Part shown: positions 36,501 to 48,500 of the stretch, piece by piece | Position numbering within the stretch: position 1 is the stretch's first letter | Layout of the letters: every line of letters starts with the position of its first letter | Assembly: GCF_000283155.1 (NCBI RefSeq) | Contig: NW_004454283.1 | Location: forward strand, 296,384-360,383 | Length of the DNA stretch: 64,000 nucleotides | Source: Ceratotherium simum simum | Lineage: Eukaryota; Chordata; Mammalia; Perissodactyla; Rhinocerotidae | Direction: 5' to 3' | The notes under the pieces: generated by a model | The model's database searches: none | Told to the model about the DNA's origin: nothing | Seen by the model: the letters and a program-made list of their open reading frames with translations, nothing else | Program-made: the position numbers and the translations under genes

Positions 36501-39500
36501 GCACACCCCTGGGGGGCCACGCCCCAAGCCCAAAGATGGGGTGCACCTGGGGGTGCTCTGGGCCAGAACCCAGGAGTGGTGGTCTTCCACAGGATGTCTG
36601 GCCGTGACCTGGGCAAGTCACGTCACTACTCTGAGCCTCGGTTTACTCAACTATAAAACGGGTGGGCCGGCCCCGTGGCTTAGCGGTTAAGTGCGCGCGC
36701 TCCGCTACTGGTGGCCCGGGTTCGGATCCCGGGCGCGTGCCGACACACCGCTTCTCCGGCCATGCTGAGGCCGCATCCCACATACAGCAACTAGAAGGAT
36801 GTGCAGCTATGACATACAACTATCTACTGGGGCTTTGGGGAGAAAAAGGAGGAGGATTGGCAATAGATGTTAGCTCAGAGCCGGTCTTCCTCAGCAATAA
36901 AAAGAGGAGGATTAGCACCGATGTTAGCTCAGGGCTGATCTTCCTCACACACAAAAAAACCTATAAAACGGGCGCGTCCATCACACCCCCACCCTGGGGC
37001 TGGGAGGAGATCACTGTCGTAAAGCGCTGGCACAGTGTGTGGCCCCCGGTAAATGCCAGGGAAGTGCTAACTGATACTATTGCCGTCTCACGTCTGATTG
37101 TCAGTGGAATTATCATCAAGTAGAACTGGGGGCAAATCATGCCTGCCTCAGAAGCTTTCGAACTTGGCTGCCTCGGACCACCTTAAGCAGCCATCTTCTC
37201 ACCTAGGAGGCTCTCCTCGCCCCCTGTTCTCTGGGCCTACCCTTGCCCAACATTTCCCCCTGCACACAGCTGCCAGTGAGCCCTTTAAAAATATAAAGCA
37301 GTCTCCCCCACTTAAAACCCTCTGATGGCCATATTACACGCAGAATAAACCCAGAATCCTAAACCCCCTCATGGGGCCCTGGACCTGCCGAGCCCATCCC
37401 ACACGCTCCTCGCCCTCACGCCTCCTCTCTGGCCACACTGGCCTTAATTCTCTTCCTCAAACCATCCAAGCTGGGGCCTGCCTCAGGGCCTTTGCCCTTG
37501 CTGTCCCCTCTGCCTGGAGTGCCCTCTCCAGACTGTCATGTATGTGGCGCCTTCTCGTCCTTCAGCTCCAGACCCACCCCATCAACCTTCATCCTGTGTG
37601 CGGCCGAGCTGGGGGACCGCCCTGGAAGGAGGGTGCTGACCCATCTCCCCAGCTCCTCTCCCAGGCCCAGGCCCACCCCTCAGCAATCCTGCCGACGCAG
37701 GAAAGAGAGGAGGGGGGCTCCGTCAGCGAGCAGGCAGGGAGTGGGCGCTCGGCCCATCCCGCCACGAGGGACGCTTTTCCTAAGGGTTACGCAACTTTTC
37801 TTCACTGAATATGGATTACTTGCGTCATTAAATAATAAGCTGTTTCAAAACTAAAATTGTAGACCTTTGCCCAGGGGACATGGTTTTCCTCCCCGAGCTC
37901 TGGAGTGGGGAGAAGGAAGGAAGGGGAGACCCGGGAGGCCCTGGATGACACCTTTGGGGTTTTCTGCCCTGGGCCCTGCGACGGGGGGTGCTGGGAAAAG
38001 CAGGCCCAGCACCCAGCTTGGGTGACACGCGGGCCGGGCTGCAGAGAGGAACCCGGCTCCTGCCTGCCCGCCCTGACGTTCACAAGCCGTTAATTCTGCA
38101 CTGAAGGAATTGTCTAAAAAGACTTTCCTCCAACTTTTTTTTTCTTATCCTAAAAATAAAATTTTAAAAAAAATTTAAAGGAGAAGTAACCCATCGGCGT
38201 CTCCAATGATCTGCGCTCCGAGGGGGAAGCTGCGTCCCCCGCGGCTGGCTGCCAGGGGAGATCGCAAGGCTGCAGCCCGGCTGGAAAGGGACGCTGGGAC
38301 ACGCAGCCCCCGGCCCAGGTGGCAGGAACGCCTCCGGGGCAGGGGGAGGGGTTGCGGGCCAGGGAAGGGAGACAGTGGCTTGGGGACCAGGCAGCCTTCC
38401 CAAGCGAGTGTGGCCTCAGCTGAACTTGGTCCCCAGGGGCGGTCAGCTCCATAGGCCCCAAATCCCACCCCCACTTCTGACTGCCTGAAATTCCTCCCTT
38501 AGCACTGGCCTTCCTTCATGGCTCACGTGGCGAGGGTCCTTCAATACCCACACTGCCCTGGGAACAGGCGGCTGGACTCGCACAGTGGCCCCTCCAGTCC
38601 ACAGGGCCACCTTTCCAAGCACAGAATTGGTTACCCCTCCCTGACGTAAAACCCTTCTCTGGCTCCTGGCTGTCCTCAGGCTCGAGCCTGGCATTCAAGG
38701 CCTTCATGGTCTGGCTCCTGCCAACAGCTCAGGCCCCGTCTCACTTCTTTCCTCCACCTTCTGCTCCCACACACCAATCTCTGCAGTTTCTCCAATGTGG
38801 CCATACTCCCGCCAGGGCTCCTGAAGCTTCAGAATGTTGTCCCTTAGCAGCCAATGCCCGTCCCACACCTCTGGGCCACTCATACCTCCCCTGGTGCACC
38901 AGTCGCCCCTGCCTTGACCCATGCTGTTCCCTCTGCCAGGCATGCCCAGGCAGCAAGTTTTTAGCCAGGCTTCAAGATATGGCTCAAAAAAACTCCCCTC
39001 TTCTGTGATACCACTTCACTTATCCTGGTAGCATACGCGTGAGCTTCTCCAGAGCGGAGACTGTGCTCTGGGGTGAGTGTTTACTAAAGAAAGAAAACTA
39101 ATTTTCACTAAAGTGTGAATGACTGTATTCAGCTGTTTCCTTTCCAAGCAGCGAGACTGAGAGCAACACTGCCATGCTGGGTGCTGGAGAACCGAGGGAA
39201 AAATATGGGTCAACTGGATGCCTACTGTGTGTGCAGCAACAGAGGGGAGGCAGGTGTTCACGCCCAGAGAACACTTGGCTGCTAGTTTCGGTTCCTCTAA
39301 GAACCTCAGTTTATCCTTCTCTAAAATGGGATAAGCAATGGCCTCTGCTGTCAGCTCTTTTCTAAGAGCAGGACGCCCCCTCCCCCTCCAGCTGGCTGCC
39401 TCCTGGAGCCAGAGCTCAGTTCTGCCCATTCTCCCATTAAAACGCTGATGTATTGATTTCACTACCAACTGTAATCGTGTTGACTTTTTCTCCCCAGGAA

Positions 39501-42500
39501 GCCATTTGGAGCAAGAGCTTCGAGAGCCTGGCTTCTCAGGCCTCCCACATCCTGCCTGCAGACCCCACCTAACCTCAGCCCCACCGCAGCTGGCGCTCCG
39601 AGGAGGATGAGGCGTCAATGGCGGGTACCGTGGCAGGTTGCAAGACCCAGCGGTTCCATCCCAGGTATAGACTAGACCGGCTTTTGGGGCTTTGTGCTGG
39701 GGAAGTGAGGGCACCTTCCTGCCTCCAGTTTTCGATTGTTATCGAACCATGGTCCTGGGTATCAGGCAGCAGACTTCGAGGCGGCCCCCACTCACCACAT
39801 CGGGGCTGGGGGTGGGCCTGAGACCCCTCCCACTTGCCCTCCACAGCAGCCAAGGGAGCTGGGGCAACTGCAGAGCAGTAGATGCAACGTGGGGTCCTGG
39901 AAGAGAGGACACTCGGGGGTCAAGTCTGCAGTTGAGTTGAGAGTCAAATACCAGCGTTGGTTTCTTACTGGTGACAAATGTACCACAGGAACGTAAGACC
40001 TCGGCAGTGGGGAAAACTGAGGGAAGGGTATGCAGGAACTGTGTGTACTATCTTTGTAATTTCCCTGTAAATTTAAAATTATTCCAAAATAAAAAGTTTA
40101 TTAAAAAAAACACCACAAAGCAGGTCGTGTCCCCTCCACAGCTCAGCAGCCTGTAGTGGATCCCCAGTGCCCTGAACATAAGCGCAAACTTGGCTCCTGG
40201 GCCCTCAAGGCCCTCTCGATCTGGCCTGCCCCTCTGTGACTTCCCTCAACCTCGGGTCCTGGCCGGCGGCTCCCTCAGCTCAGACAGCTGAGGAGGGGCC
40301 AGGAGAATGCCCCAGAGACAAGGACTAGAGGGCGGGGAGCAAGCAGGGACCAGGCAGGGCGCGCAGGGGGGTCTGCCAGGCACGGTCTACAGGGGATCTC
40401 AAGAGCCAGGCCTAGAGAAAAGGGCCACTAGACTCCAAACTCCTCGGACAGCTGCTGCCCGCAAGGCGCAGCTGAGTAACCCTCCCACCCGCCTCCAGAA
40501 GCTCCAGGGTTAAGGCGGAAGTGCTCTCAAGGGGGCTGACCCACCACCTCAGCTTGTGCGGCTTCTCGGAACACCGCAGCTCCCGGGCTATGACTCCACC
40601 GAGCTGACACCTCCGTTGAGGGTAAACTGAGGCATGGGAAGAGCCATGGGCCTACTGTGTGCTGGCCCTGGGAGGGGGCATGATGGACTTGGTTCTGGGG
40701 TGCCTCTGGCAACAGCCCCCACGCCAAGGAGGAAACCGCCTGCTGCCAAAGGAAATACCAGCACCTCCAGTGAATGATCACGATGCTCGCTTCCTGGAGG
40801 CCTGGGAGGGGCAGGAGAGGATGGCCAAGCGGGCCAGAGAACAACAGTCAGGGGGCCTGGCCCTTAGCCGGAGAGGAAAAGCAGCCTCTTGAGGAGACCA
40901 AGGCACAGAGAGGGGCAGAGGCTTCCCCAGGACACACAGCACAGTAATTCCCCACTTGGCCCCAGGCTACCTGAATCAGGTGGAAAGCCGACAAAGGGCA
41001 ATGGACATGGCAGCTTGGGCAGACCTTTCCAGAGCTTCAGAGATGCCTGCCTCAGTTTCCTTGACCCTCTCTCTGGAGGAGGTGGGTCACCCGGCCCAGG
41101 GGGCACTAAGGTCATCCAGGCCAGCTGGGCACCATCTGGAACCAGCCAGCTAGCCACCCTGAGCGTGATACGTCCGTCCACCCACAGCTGGCACCCCAAG
41201 CCCTGCAGCCAAGCCGGACACAGCCTGGAGGGCAGCCCCCAGCCGGAGGTCAGAGGCCTGGCTGGACTGAAGCCCTGCTGTGCGCAGGCACCAAGCAGAG
41301 AGTCACCTCCCAGCCACCTGAGGGCACACACTCTTCTGTGTCCCCATTTAACAGACAGAGGAACTGAGGCTCCTGACGTGCCGAGTCTCGTGGATCTTAA
41401 CTCACTGTGGGATGCCCCATCCTCTCTGAGCCTCAGTCTCCCCATCTGTAAAATGGGGACAGTAAAGGGCACCCATCACAGAGGACTGCTGGAAAGGACT
41501 CAACCCACAGCAGCCATCAATACTGGGCACTGTAGGTGCTCAACAGATGCTCCCAACTAGCTAAGCAGGCCACCGGGCAGAGGCTCGGGGACGTCGGAAT
41601 GTGGGGGAGCCCTCCAGGACAAGCCACTCCACCACTTCCCGACGCCAAGCATCTGAGGCTGGATCAGCAGGACTGGGTGTCGGGCACTCAGGCTGGGCCC
41701 GCTCCACTCAGGGCCTGCCTGGGAACCACTGCCACAGCCGCTGACTCAAGCAGCGGTTGTTTTGTTAGCTGGACACAGCCCCCCAGACACCCAGCTCCCC
41801 CTTCTTAAAGCTGTTTCTCATTCTAGCCCTGCCTGGCCCCGTTTCCAGCCCTCCCCCCGGGTCCCAGAGGAGCGCAGTGTGGGATGGGCTGCAGGGAAGT
41901 CCTTCCCTCCTGCCAGCTCTGACGGCGGGGCGGGGGGGGGGGCTGCGGGGGCCGGCGTGCGCTCCGGCCCCTCCTTGCCCTGGAACCACTTCTGTCCCCA
42001 CTTCTTTCCTGAAGGGGACGCAGCCAGGAGGAGCTGGGAGCCTGCCTTCCGGGCACATCGGCCCATCTCCTGGGGCTGAGGGGCCCTGGAGCCTGGAACT
42101 CACTCCTCCTCCCCTCCCCGGGGGGTGCTGGCCTCCGTCCCAGAGTCATCGCACAACTGCTCGTGGGCGCAGCTGAGGGGACAGGGCTGGGTGGGGCCCC
42201 CAGCAAATATCTCTGGGTTGGGTCCACGTGCTAGACCTGGAGGTGACACATGAGTTCCTCTCTCTAGTTGTCCATGTCCCAGTTCAGAGACCACCCCTAA
42301 GTCGGGAAGGGACAGCTTCATAATAATAACAACACAGTCTAACAATACAGTCGTATCAACAGCAGGACAATAATACGCACCTACTGTTTACTCTGTGCAG
42401 AGACCTCTGCCTATTTAACCCTCACCATACCCTGATAAGTTGATCCCACTCTACAGCAAAAGAAACTGAAGCACAGAGAGGTGAACTGATTTGCCCCAGG

Positions 42501-45500
42501 TCACACAACCAGAATGGCCAGATGCAAGCCTCAAACCCAGGCAGCCTGGCTCGAGTCCCACCCTTCACCACGGCCTCTCCACCGCAGCTCCGTCAGGAGC
42601 TGCCAACGGCCCCTGGCATTTGGCCACTTGGATCTGGAAAGGCCTGGTTGCAAGCTGGAGAGACTGAGGCCCATCAAGGAGACGGCCACTTCGGGAGGGC
42701 TCGATCACCTCAAACACAGCTGGTGGACGAGCCCTGAGAGGGGCATGGGGGTGAAGGTGGCTGCCCAGCCTGAGTAGCTGCTTTCCCGGCCCGGCCTCCA
42801 CTTCAAGGCCTCTGCCCAGCGGCCCCCAGTATTCACCAATCAGAGAAGAAAGCCTGCGTGATTAATGCCCCGCTGGGGCCTCGCGGGGCCTCGTAATGGA
42901 GCTGTGAGCTTCCTCCCTCCTCCAGCGCGTGATTTATCGTGTTTTAGGGCACAGGATGGTGGCTGGGCGGGGCGGGCCTCGCTGGCTGGGCAGATCTCCG
43001 AGGCCCAGAGCGTCCGAAGGAGGGTAGGCGGTGCACAGCCGGCCCGGCGGCTGCTGGGTTCGACCTGGGCCCAAACACGGGCCTTGGAAAGAAGAAAAGG
43101 GCCGCTCTGGGGTAGCTAGGATCCAAATCCACGTGGCTGGCGCCAGGAGACTTTCCGGGCCTGTCCCCACGCGGGGACCGGCTGGTTTCCATGGCAATCC
43201 CCACACCGTTGTCAGAGCTGGAGAGGCCCTCGGGAGTCACCTGGTCCAGCCGCGGTAGGGGCTCCGGGAGAGAGCTCCTGCTCCTGCCAGCACCTGGCAG
43301 GACTAATGAGGGCCCAGCAGCCACGGAGCCCCTTCTAGAACCAGATCGACTATGTCTCACTCTTCCCCAGAAGCCTCGCTGGCTTCCTGTCGCCCACAGG
43401 ACAGCATCCAAATCCTTGGCCTGTGCCCCAGACCCCATACATTCTCAGCTTCATCTCTGCCTGCTCCCCAAGCCATGTTCTACCACAGCTCTGGGCCTTT
43501 GCCCCTGCTGTGTCCTCTGCCTGGAAGGCCTTCCCCAGACCCATCTGTCAAAGTCCTGCTCCAACATCCCCCTCCTCCAGGAAGCCTTCCCTGACTCCTT
43601 CAAACGAGGCTGGTCGGCATGCAGCTTTGGCTACCTCATGTCTTCTGTCACGATCTCCTCCCTGACCATCTGGGGGCTCCTGGAGGGTGGGGCAGGGTCT
43701 GACTCATCCCTTTTGGGGGTCGCCATATAACAAAGCTGAGCCCCCTCCCACACTGCCACACTCCAGCAAACCCTCCTCTGGGCGCACAGACAGGCAGGAG
43801 ACGTTGTCCAGGAGACGCTGAGCTCTGGTGGGCGAAGACAGAGACAGCTGCCATCCGGGGGAGCAGGAGCCCACGCCTGCGGGGCCTGACCTGGGACCAT
43901 GCTGGGCATGGGGGCTGGGTAGCTCTGCAGACCTCATTGGGATGCCCCCCTCTACCCACAGCAGCCCAGCAGGGGCAGACCTTCCCTAGGTCTCAGTTTC
44001 TTCACCTTTAAAACAACCCACTCACCCCTTCCCACCATGACCCTCGGCTCCCACCCCTTCAGTCAGGGTTTTTGGAAGAACCAGGAGTCAAGGTGATGAG
44101 CGCAGGCTCTGCAGCCTGACACCAGCGCCAGCTTTTACCCGCTGTGACCATCCACCCTCCTAGCAAACACTGGACAGTGAGGTGCCACTCTGGAGGGGAG
44201 GAGGCGGCCTGCCCAGCCCCGGGACCCAGCCTGGTCCAGGGCCGGGGCAGTGCTGAAAGGGATTTGTCAAGTGATCATTCAAACTGACCACATCTCTCAT
44301 TTGCACACCCAAAGGGCCAGGGGCCTCACTCCTTCCAGAGTCCAGACGATCACGTTTTCAAGAGATAAACACAGCTCAGTGCCTCCCTGCCTTCCCCACT
44401 TCCTGAGGAGGCCCCATCAGCCCCAGCCCCCAGCTTACGGCCCGGCCTCTGCAGGTGCCCCAGCTGGCCTCACCCCTCTCTGGAACTGAATCACCACAGT
44501 CCCAGCCCCCAGCTTCCACCCAGGGCCTGCCGGAGCTGCCGTCACAGACGGGGGTTCTGTACACATCTCCCTGGGAGGGGGCAGTACCTGCAGAACTCCC
44601 AGCTGAGAGCTCACAGCCAACGTCAGCCGTCACCAGCGTGGGCTCTGGGGCCAGACAGCCAGGCTGCTGATCCCCACTCCTGCTAACCAGCTGTGTGAGC
44701 CAGGCCTCAGTTTCCCCATCTGTAAACTGGCGATAACAGCACTTCCTGCCTCACGGGAGGCCGTGAGATCAAACGCATTGGTGCTTGTGAAGGACTGGCA
44801 AAGCATCCCTACTCAGCACTGGGAGCTTGGCGGGGGTTATTATTCAGCCCGAGAGCCAAGAGGCACTCACCCTCTGCACAGCCCTCAGGCCCCCTAGATG
44901 CTCAGCGTTTGCCCCATCAACAGCAAGGACACCAGGCCCACAGTGAGAAAGCATGGGACCCAGAGAGGATAAATGACTCACCCTGGGCCACACAGCCTAC
45001 AGGCAGGAGAACAGGACTCCAGGTCAGCTTTACCCTCACGTACCTGGGAGGGTAGACTGAAGACATTCTGGGGCAGGGAGGGGTGTTCACCGTCTCCCGG
45101 ACCACGCCCTGTCTCTCTCTCTAGGATGGAAGGTCATCCTGGCCAACCCTGCTGGAACCCCCTCTCCTGCGTCCCTCCCAAAGTGTCTCTGCATGTACCC
45201 TCGGCCACGGGGAGCTCACTCCCAGCCCCCAGCCCACCTCCAAATGTAAAGCCCATCTTGGAAGCTGTCTTCCTCCACCTCCACCCAGCGTTTCTGCCCC
45301 TAAATTGGTTCAGAAAACGCCTTCTTGACGACGAGCACCCACCCACTGCATGCCACTTTAAAACTGCCTGAGGGGTTTTTTTCCACCTTTACTATAAAAA
45401 GACACCTTGAAAATGCAGCACCGACATTTCCCTGTCAAGTTTTCTTTGTCATTTAAAAATACAAATATTATGGTCATACAAAGGTCCAGGGGAAAGATTC

Positions 45501-48500
45501 AGGGAAGGGAGTTAGCCTCAGCCTGCCCTTGCCTTGCAGGGGTGACCCTGTGCCTCAGTTTCCCCATCGATAGCACATGGCAACTTCCTAACTCGCTCTC
45601 ACCTCAAACATGAATTGAGGAAAGGGATTCAGGCTACATGCAATGGAGGCTAATTCCTCACTCACTTTCTCTCTCAGAATAGTCCAACTGCCCCCAATAA
45701 GCCAAAAACAATCAGGGACAAAGTTAGGGCCCTCCAAAGGCTGGAGGACAAGACTCCCTGCCTCTGACCTCACGCCTCGGCAGCTCCTCCCTTCCCCGGC
45801 TGGGCTCCGAGCAAAAGGGGGCAGCAGAGGCCAGGACCTCACTGTCTTCAAGATGGAGAGCAGAGGACACAGCGGGCCGGTGGGAAGCCAGGACGTCCGG
45901 GACCACCCCCACCGAGCCTCCAGAGCTGGGGGCTTGAGACCCCAAAAGCAAGAGCGGGAGACTGGGTTCCGCACTTGGAGGTCAGATGTCCCTGGAGAAC
46001 AGGCGGAAGGGCAGGGTCCTGGCCCCAGCACCGAGACCACCTGGTGCTGGAGAAGTCAGGCCAGACGGGCCTGGAGGGAAACGGGTTCTCCCACCCCCCA
46101 TCCCCAACCAAATTCATCCTCTCCCTCCAGAGGCACCCCTACCCTGTCGCATCCCCACCCCAACTGCACCAACTTCCATCCCAACCCTGGGCAGACTGGG
46201 CAGCTTCCTTCTCCTCCATCCCGTCTGTTTCCACCTCTGGGGTTACACCCTGGCATCCGAATCTCTCCCAAGCCCACTGATTCCCACCACGCCCTCAGAC
46301 CAGGCCCACCATATCCCGGACAACAAGGCCTGGCCCACTGCCCCCACCGCTGTGCCCAGCGCCCACCACAGGGCCTGGCATACAGTAGGTGCTCAAGAAA
46401 TATTTGCAGATGAATGAGTGAATCTTTGGTCTGGAAGATGGACCAGCCTCCCAATTACTCTCCCTGCCTCTCGTCTCTCCTCTCACCAGCCACCTACGGA
46501 CTTTCTAAAATACTCATATTAAAAATAATCATAATAATTGCAAACACGTGTGCCGGGCTGTCTACTAAGAGCTTTCTATGTATCATCTCATTTAATCCCC
46601 ACAACAGTCCTGTGAAGTAGGTACTTTTATTATCATTCCCATTCTACAGAGGGGGAAACTGAGGTGCTCATTCAGATCACATCACTCCTCTGGCTAAAAC
46701 CTTTCATGGCTCCCCATGGCCCCAGAATACAGTCTGGACTCCGCAAGGTGGCCTGCCAGCACCCCTCCCAGCACCTGCACCCACAGGCCCCGCCCACGCC
46801 CTGCCCCCAGCCACCATGACCACCTTTCAGGTGCTCTAGCCTGCCTTGCTGTTTCCTACCTCCAGGCCTTTGCCCAGGCTGTTCCCTCAGCCTGGACCCT
46901 TTCTTCTCCTCTTGCTGGCCTCCTGCTCCTCAACCCACCTCCGCTTTGACATCACTTTCCCCAGAAGCCTTGATGCCCTCCCCAGCCCCTCTGCCCACGT
47001 CCCCCCATCACAGCCCTCATGCCCCTGGGCTGTAAGGGCCTGGCCACGTGTCTGTCTTCTGCTTGCCTGCAGGGTCCATGAGAGCAGACACTAAGTGAGC
47101 ACGGGGCTGGGCACACGGCAGGGGCCTGGGAAATGTAGACCAAGGTTTCCATCTGGGGCCAGAGGTGGGAGATGGTGGGGTCTTCACTGCTGCACAACAA
47201 GCCAAAATAGGTCAGTGCTGTCCAGACCAAGCCCAGACCTGCGGTAATAATGCCCTCTGGGGCAATAATAACAACAATCGCAGACATCTGCCAGGTGCTT
47301 ACTGTGTACCAGGTATGACATGCTTTCTATCAATGAGTTCACTTAGTTCTTAAAACAATCCTTAGAGATGTGTTTTTATTGTCCTCACTTTACAGATGAA
47401 GAAACTGAGGCTCAGAGAGGTTAAATCACTTGCCAAGGTCACACAGCTGGGAAGTGACAGAGTAGGATTCCAACCAGGTTCTTAGCCTATAACTGGGGAG
47501 TTGGCAACAGCCTGGCCCAAGAATAACTATCACCCTCCCCACCCCCGCCCACGGCTGTGCTAGAGGACCAGACCCTGGGGCCTTGGACACACCTAGGAGG
47601 TACTGCCCAGCAGCACTGGCCTGTGCCCACAGCCGGGCATGGGGAAGGGGAGAGGAGTGTGGAGGATACAGGGAGAGTGGCCAAGGAGGGCCGGGAATCC
47701 GCCTTGCCTTGGGGTGAGGAGGAGGCCCTCAGCCACTCTGTCCCTGGGGCCCTGTCCCTGGAGAGGCCCTGCCCCCTCAGGAGAGGGAAGCCCCAGCCCC
47801 CTCCAGCAGAATGAGTCACTGCTCCAGGCCAGGCTGGGGACGAGGGACCGTGGGAACCAGGACGGTTCCTGCCAGAGGGGGAGGCAGAGACTGCTGCGGC
47901 TGGAGGAATCCCACAGATCAACTCACACTCAGGGCTTGGATGGACATGCCTGGGCGCTGGCCCAACCTTGACCCCGGCCCGGACAGGGTCTTCCCTTCAC
48001 AGGGCGGGGGTGACTCCCACTCACCTCCTCTGACTTGGAGAATCCCACAAACAAAGCTTGTCCCCTCAAACACAGCCTGTTGGGGGATATAGCCCCGGGG
48101 AGGGGAACGGTGGTGGATGTTGCAGCCGTGGCGCTGGGCAGCTGGCCCTGAGCCGGTCGGCCCCTGCGGGTGGCAGCGCCGCTCCCTGGGACAGTCTGCC
48201 CCGCTCACCAACAGCGCCCTTTATTTTCAGGGCGGCCAGCCAGCCCAGTGGTGGGCAGCCGCGGGAGCCCGACGACAGGAGAGGAATCTGCGTTTCTGAA
48301 AGCCCCCGTGTCGGACACACCCACAGGGGAATAATTAATCTCATGAGATTTTTGCCACAGCCTGAGGACCACTCAGAAGGGATGGGGCAGAGCCACGGGG
48401 GCCTGGCCCCAAGGAGGGCTCTGTAATCACAGGAGAAGGCTGAGTTCAGCATTTTCCTGAGGGAGAAACTGAGGCTTTCTAGGGGAGTGACAAAGCCTGG

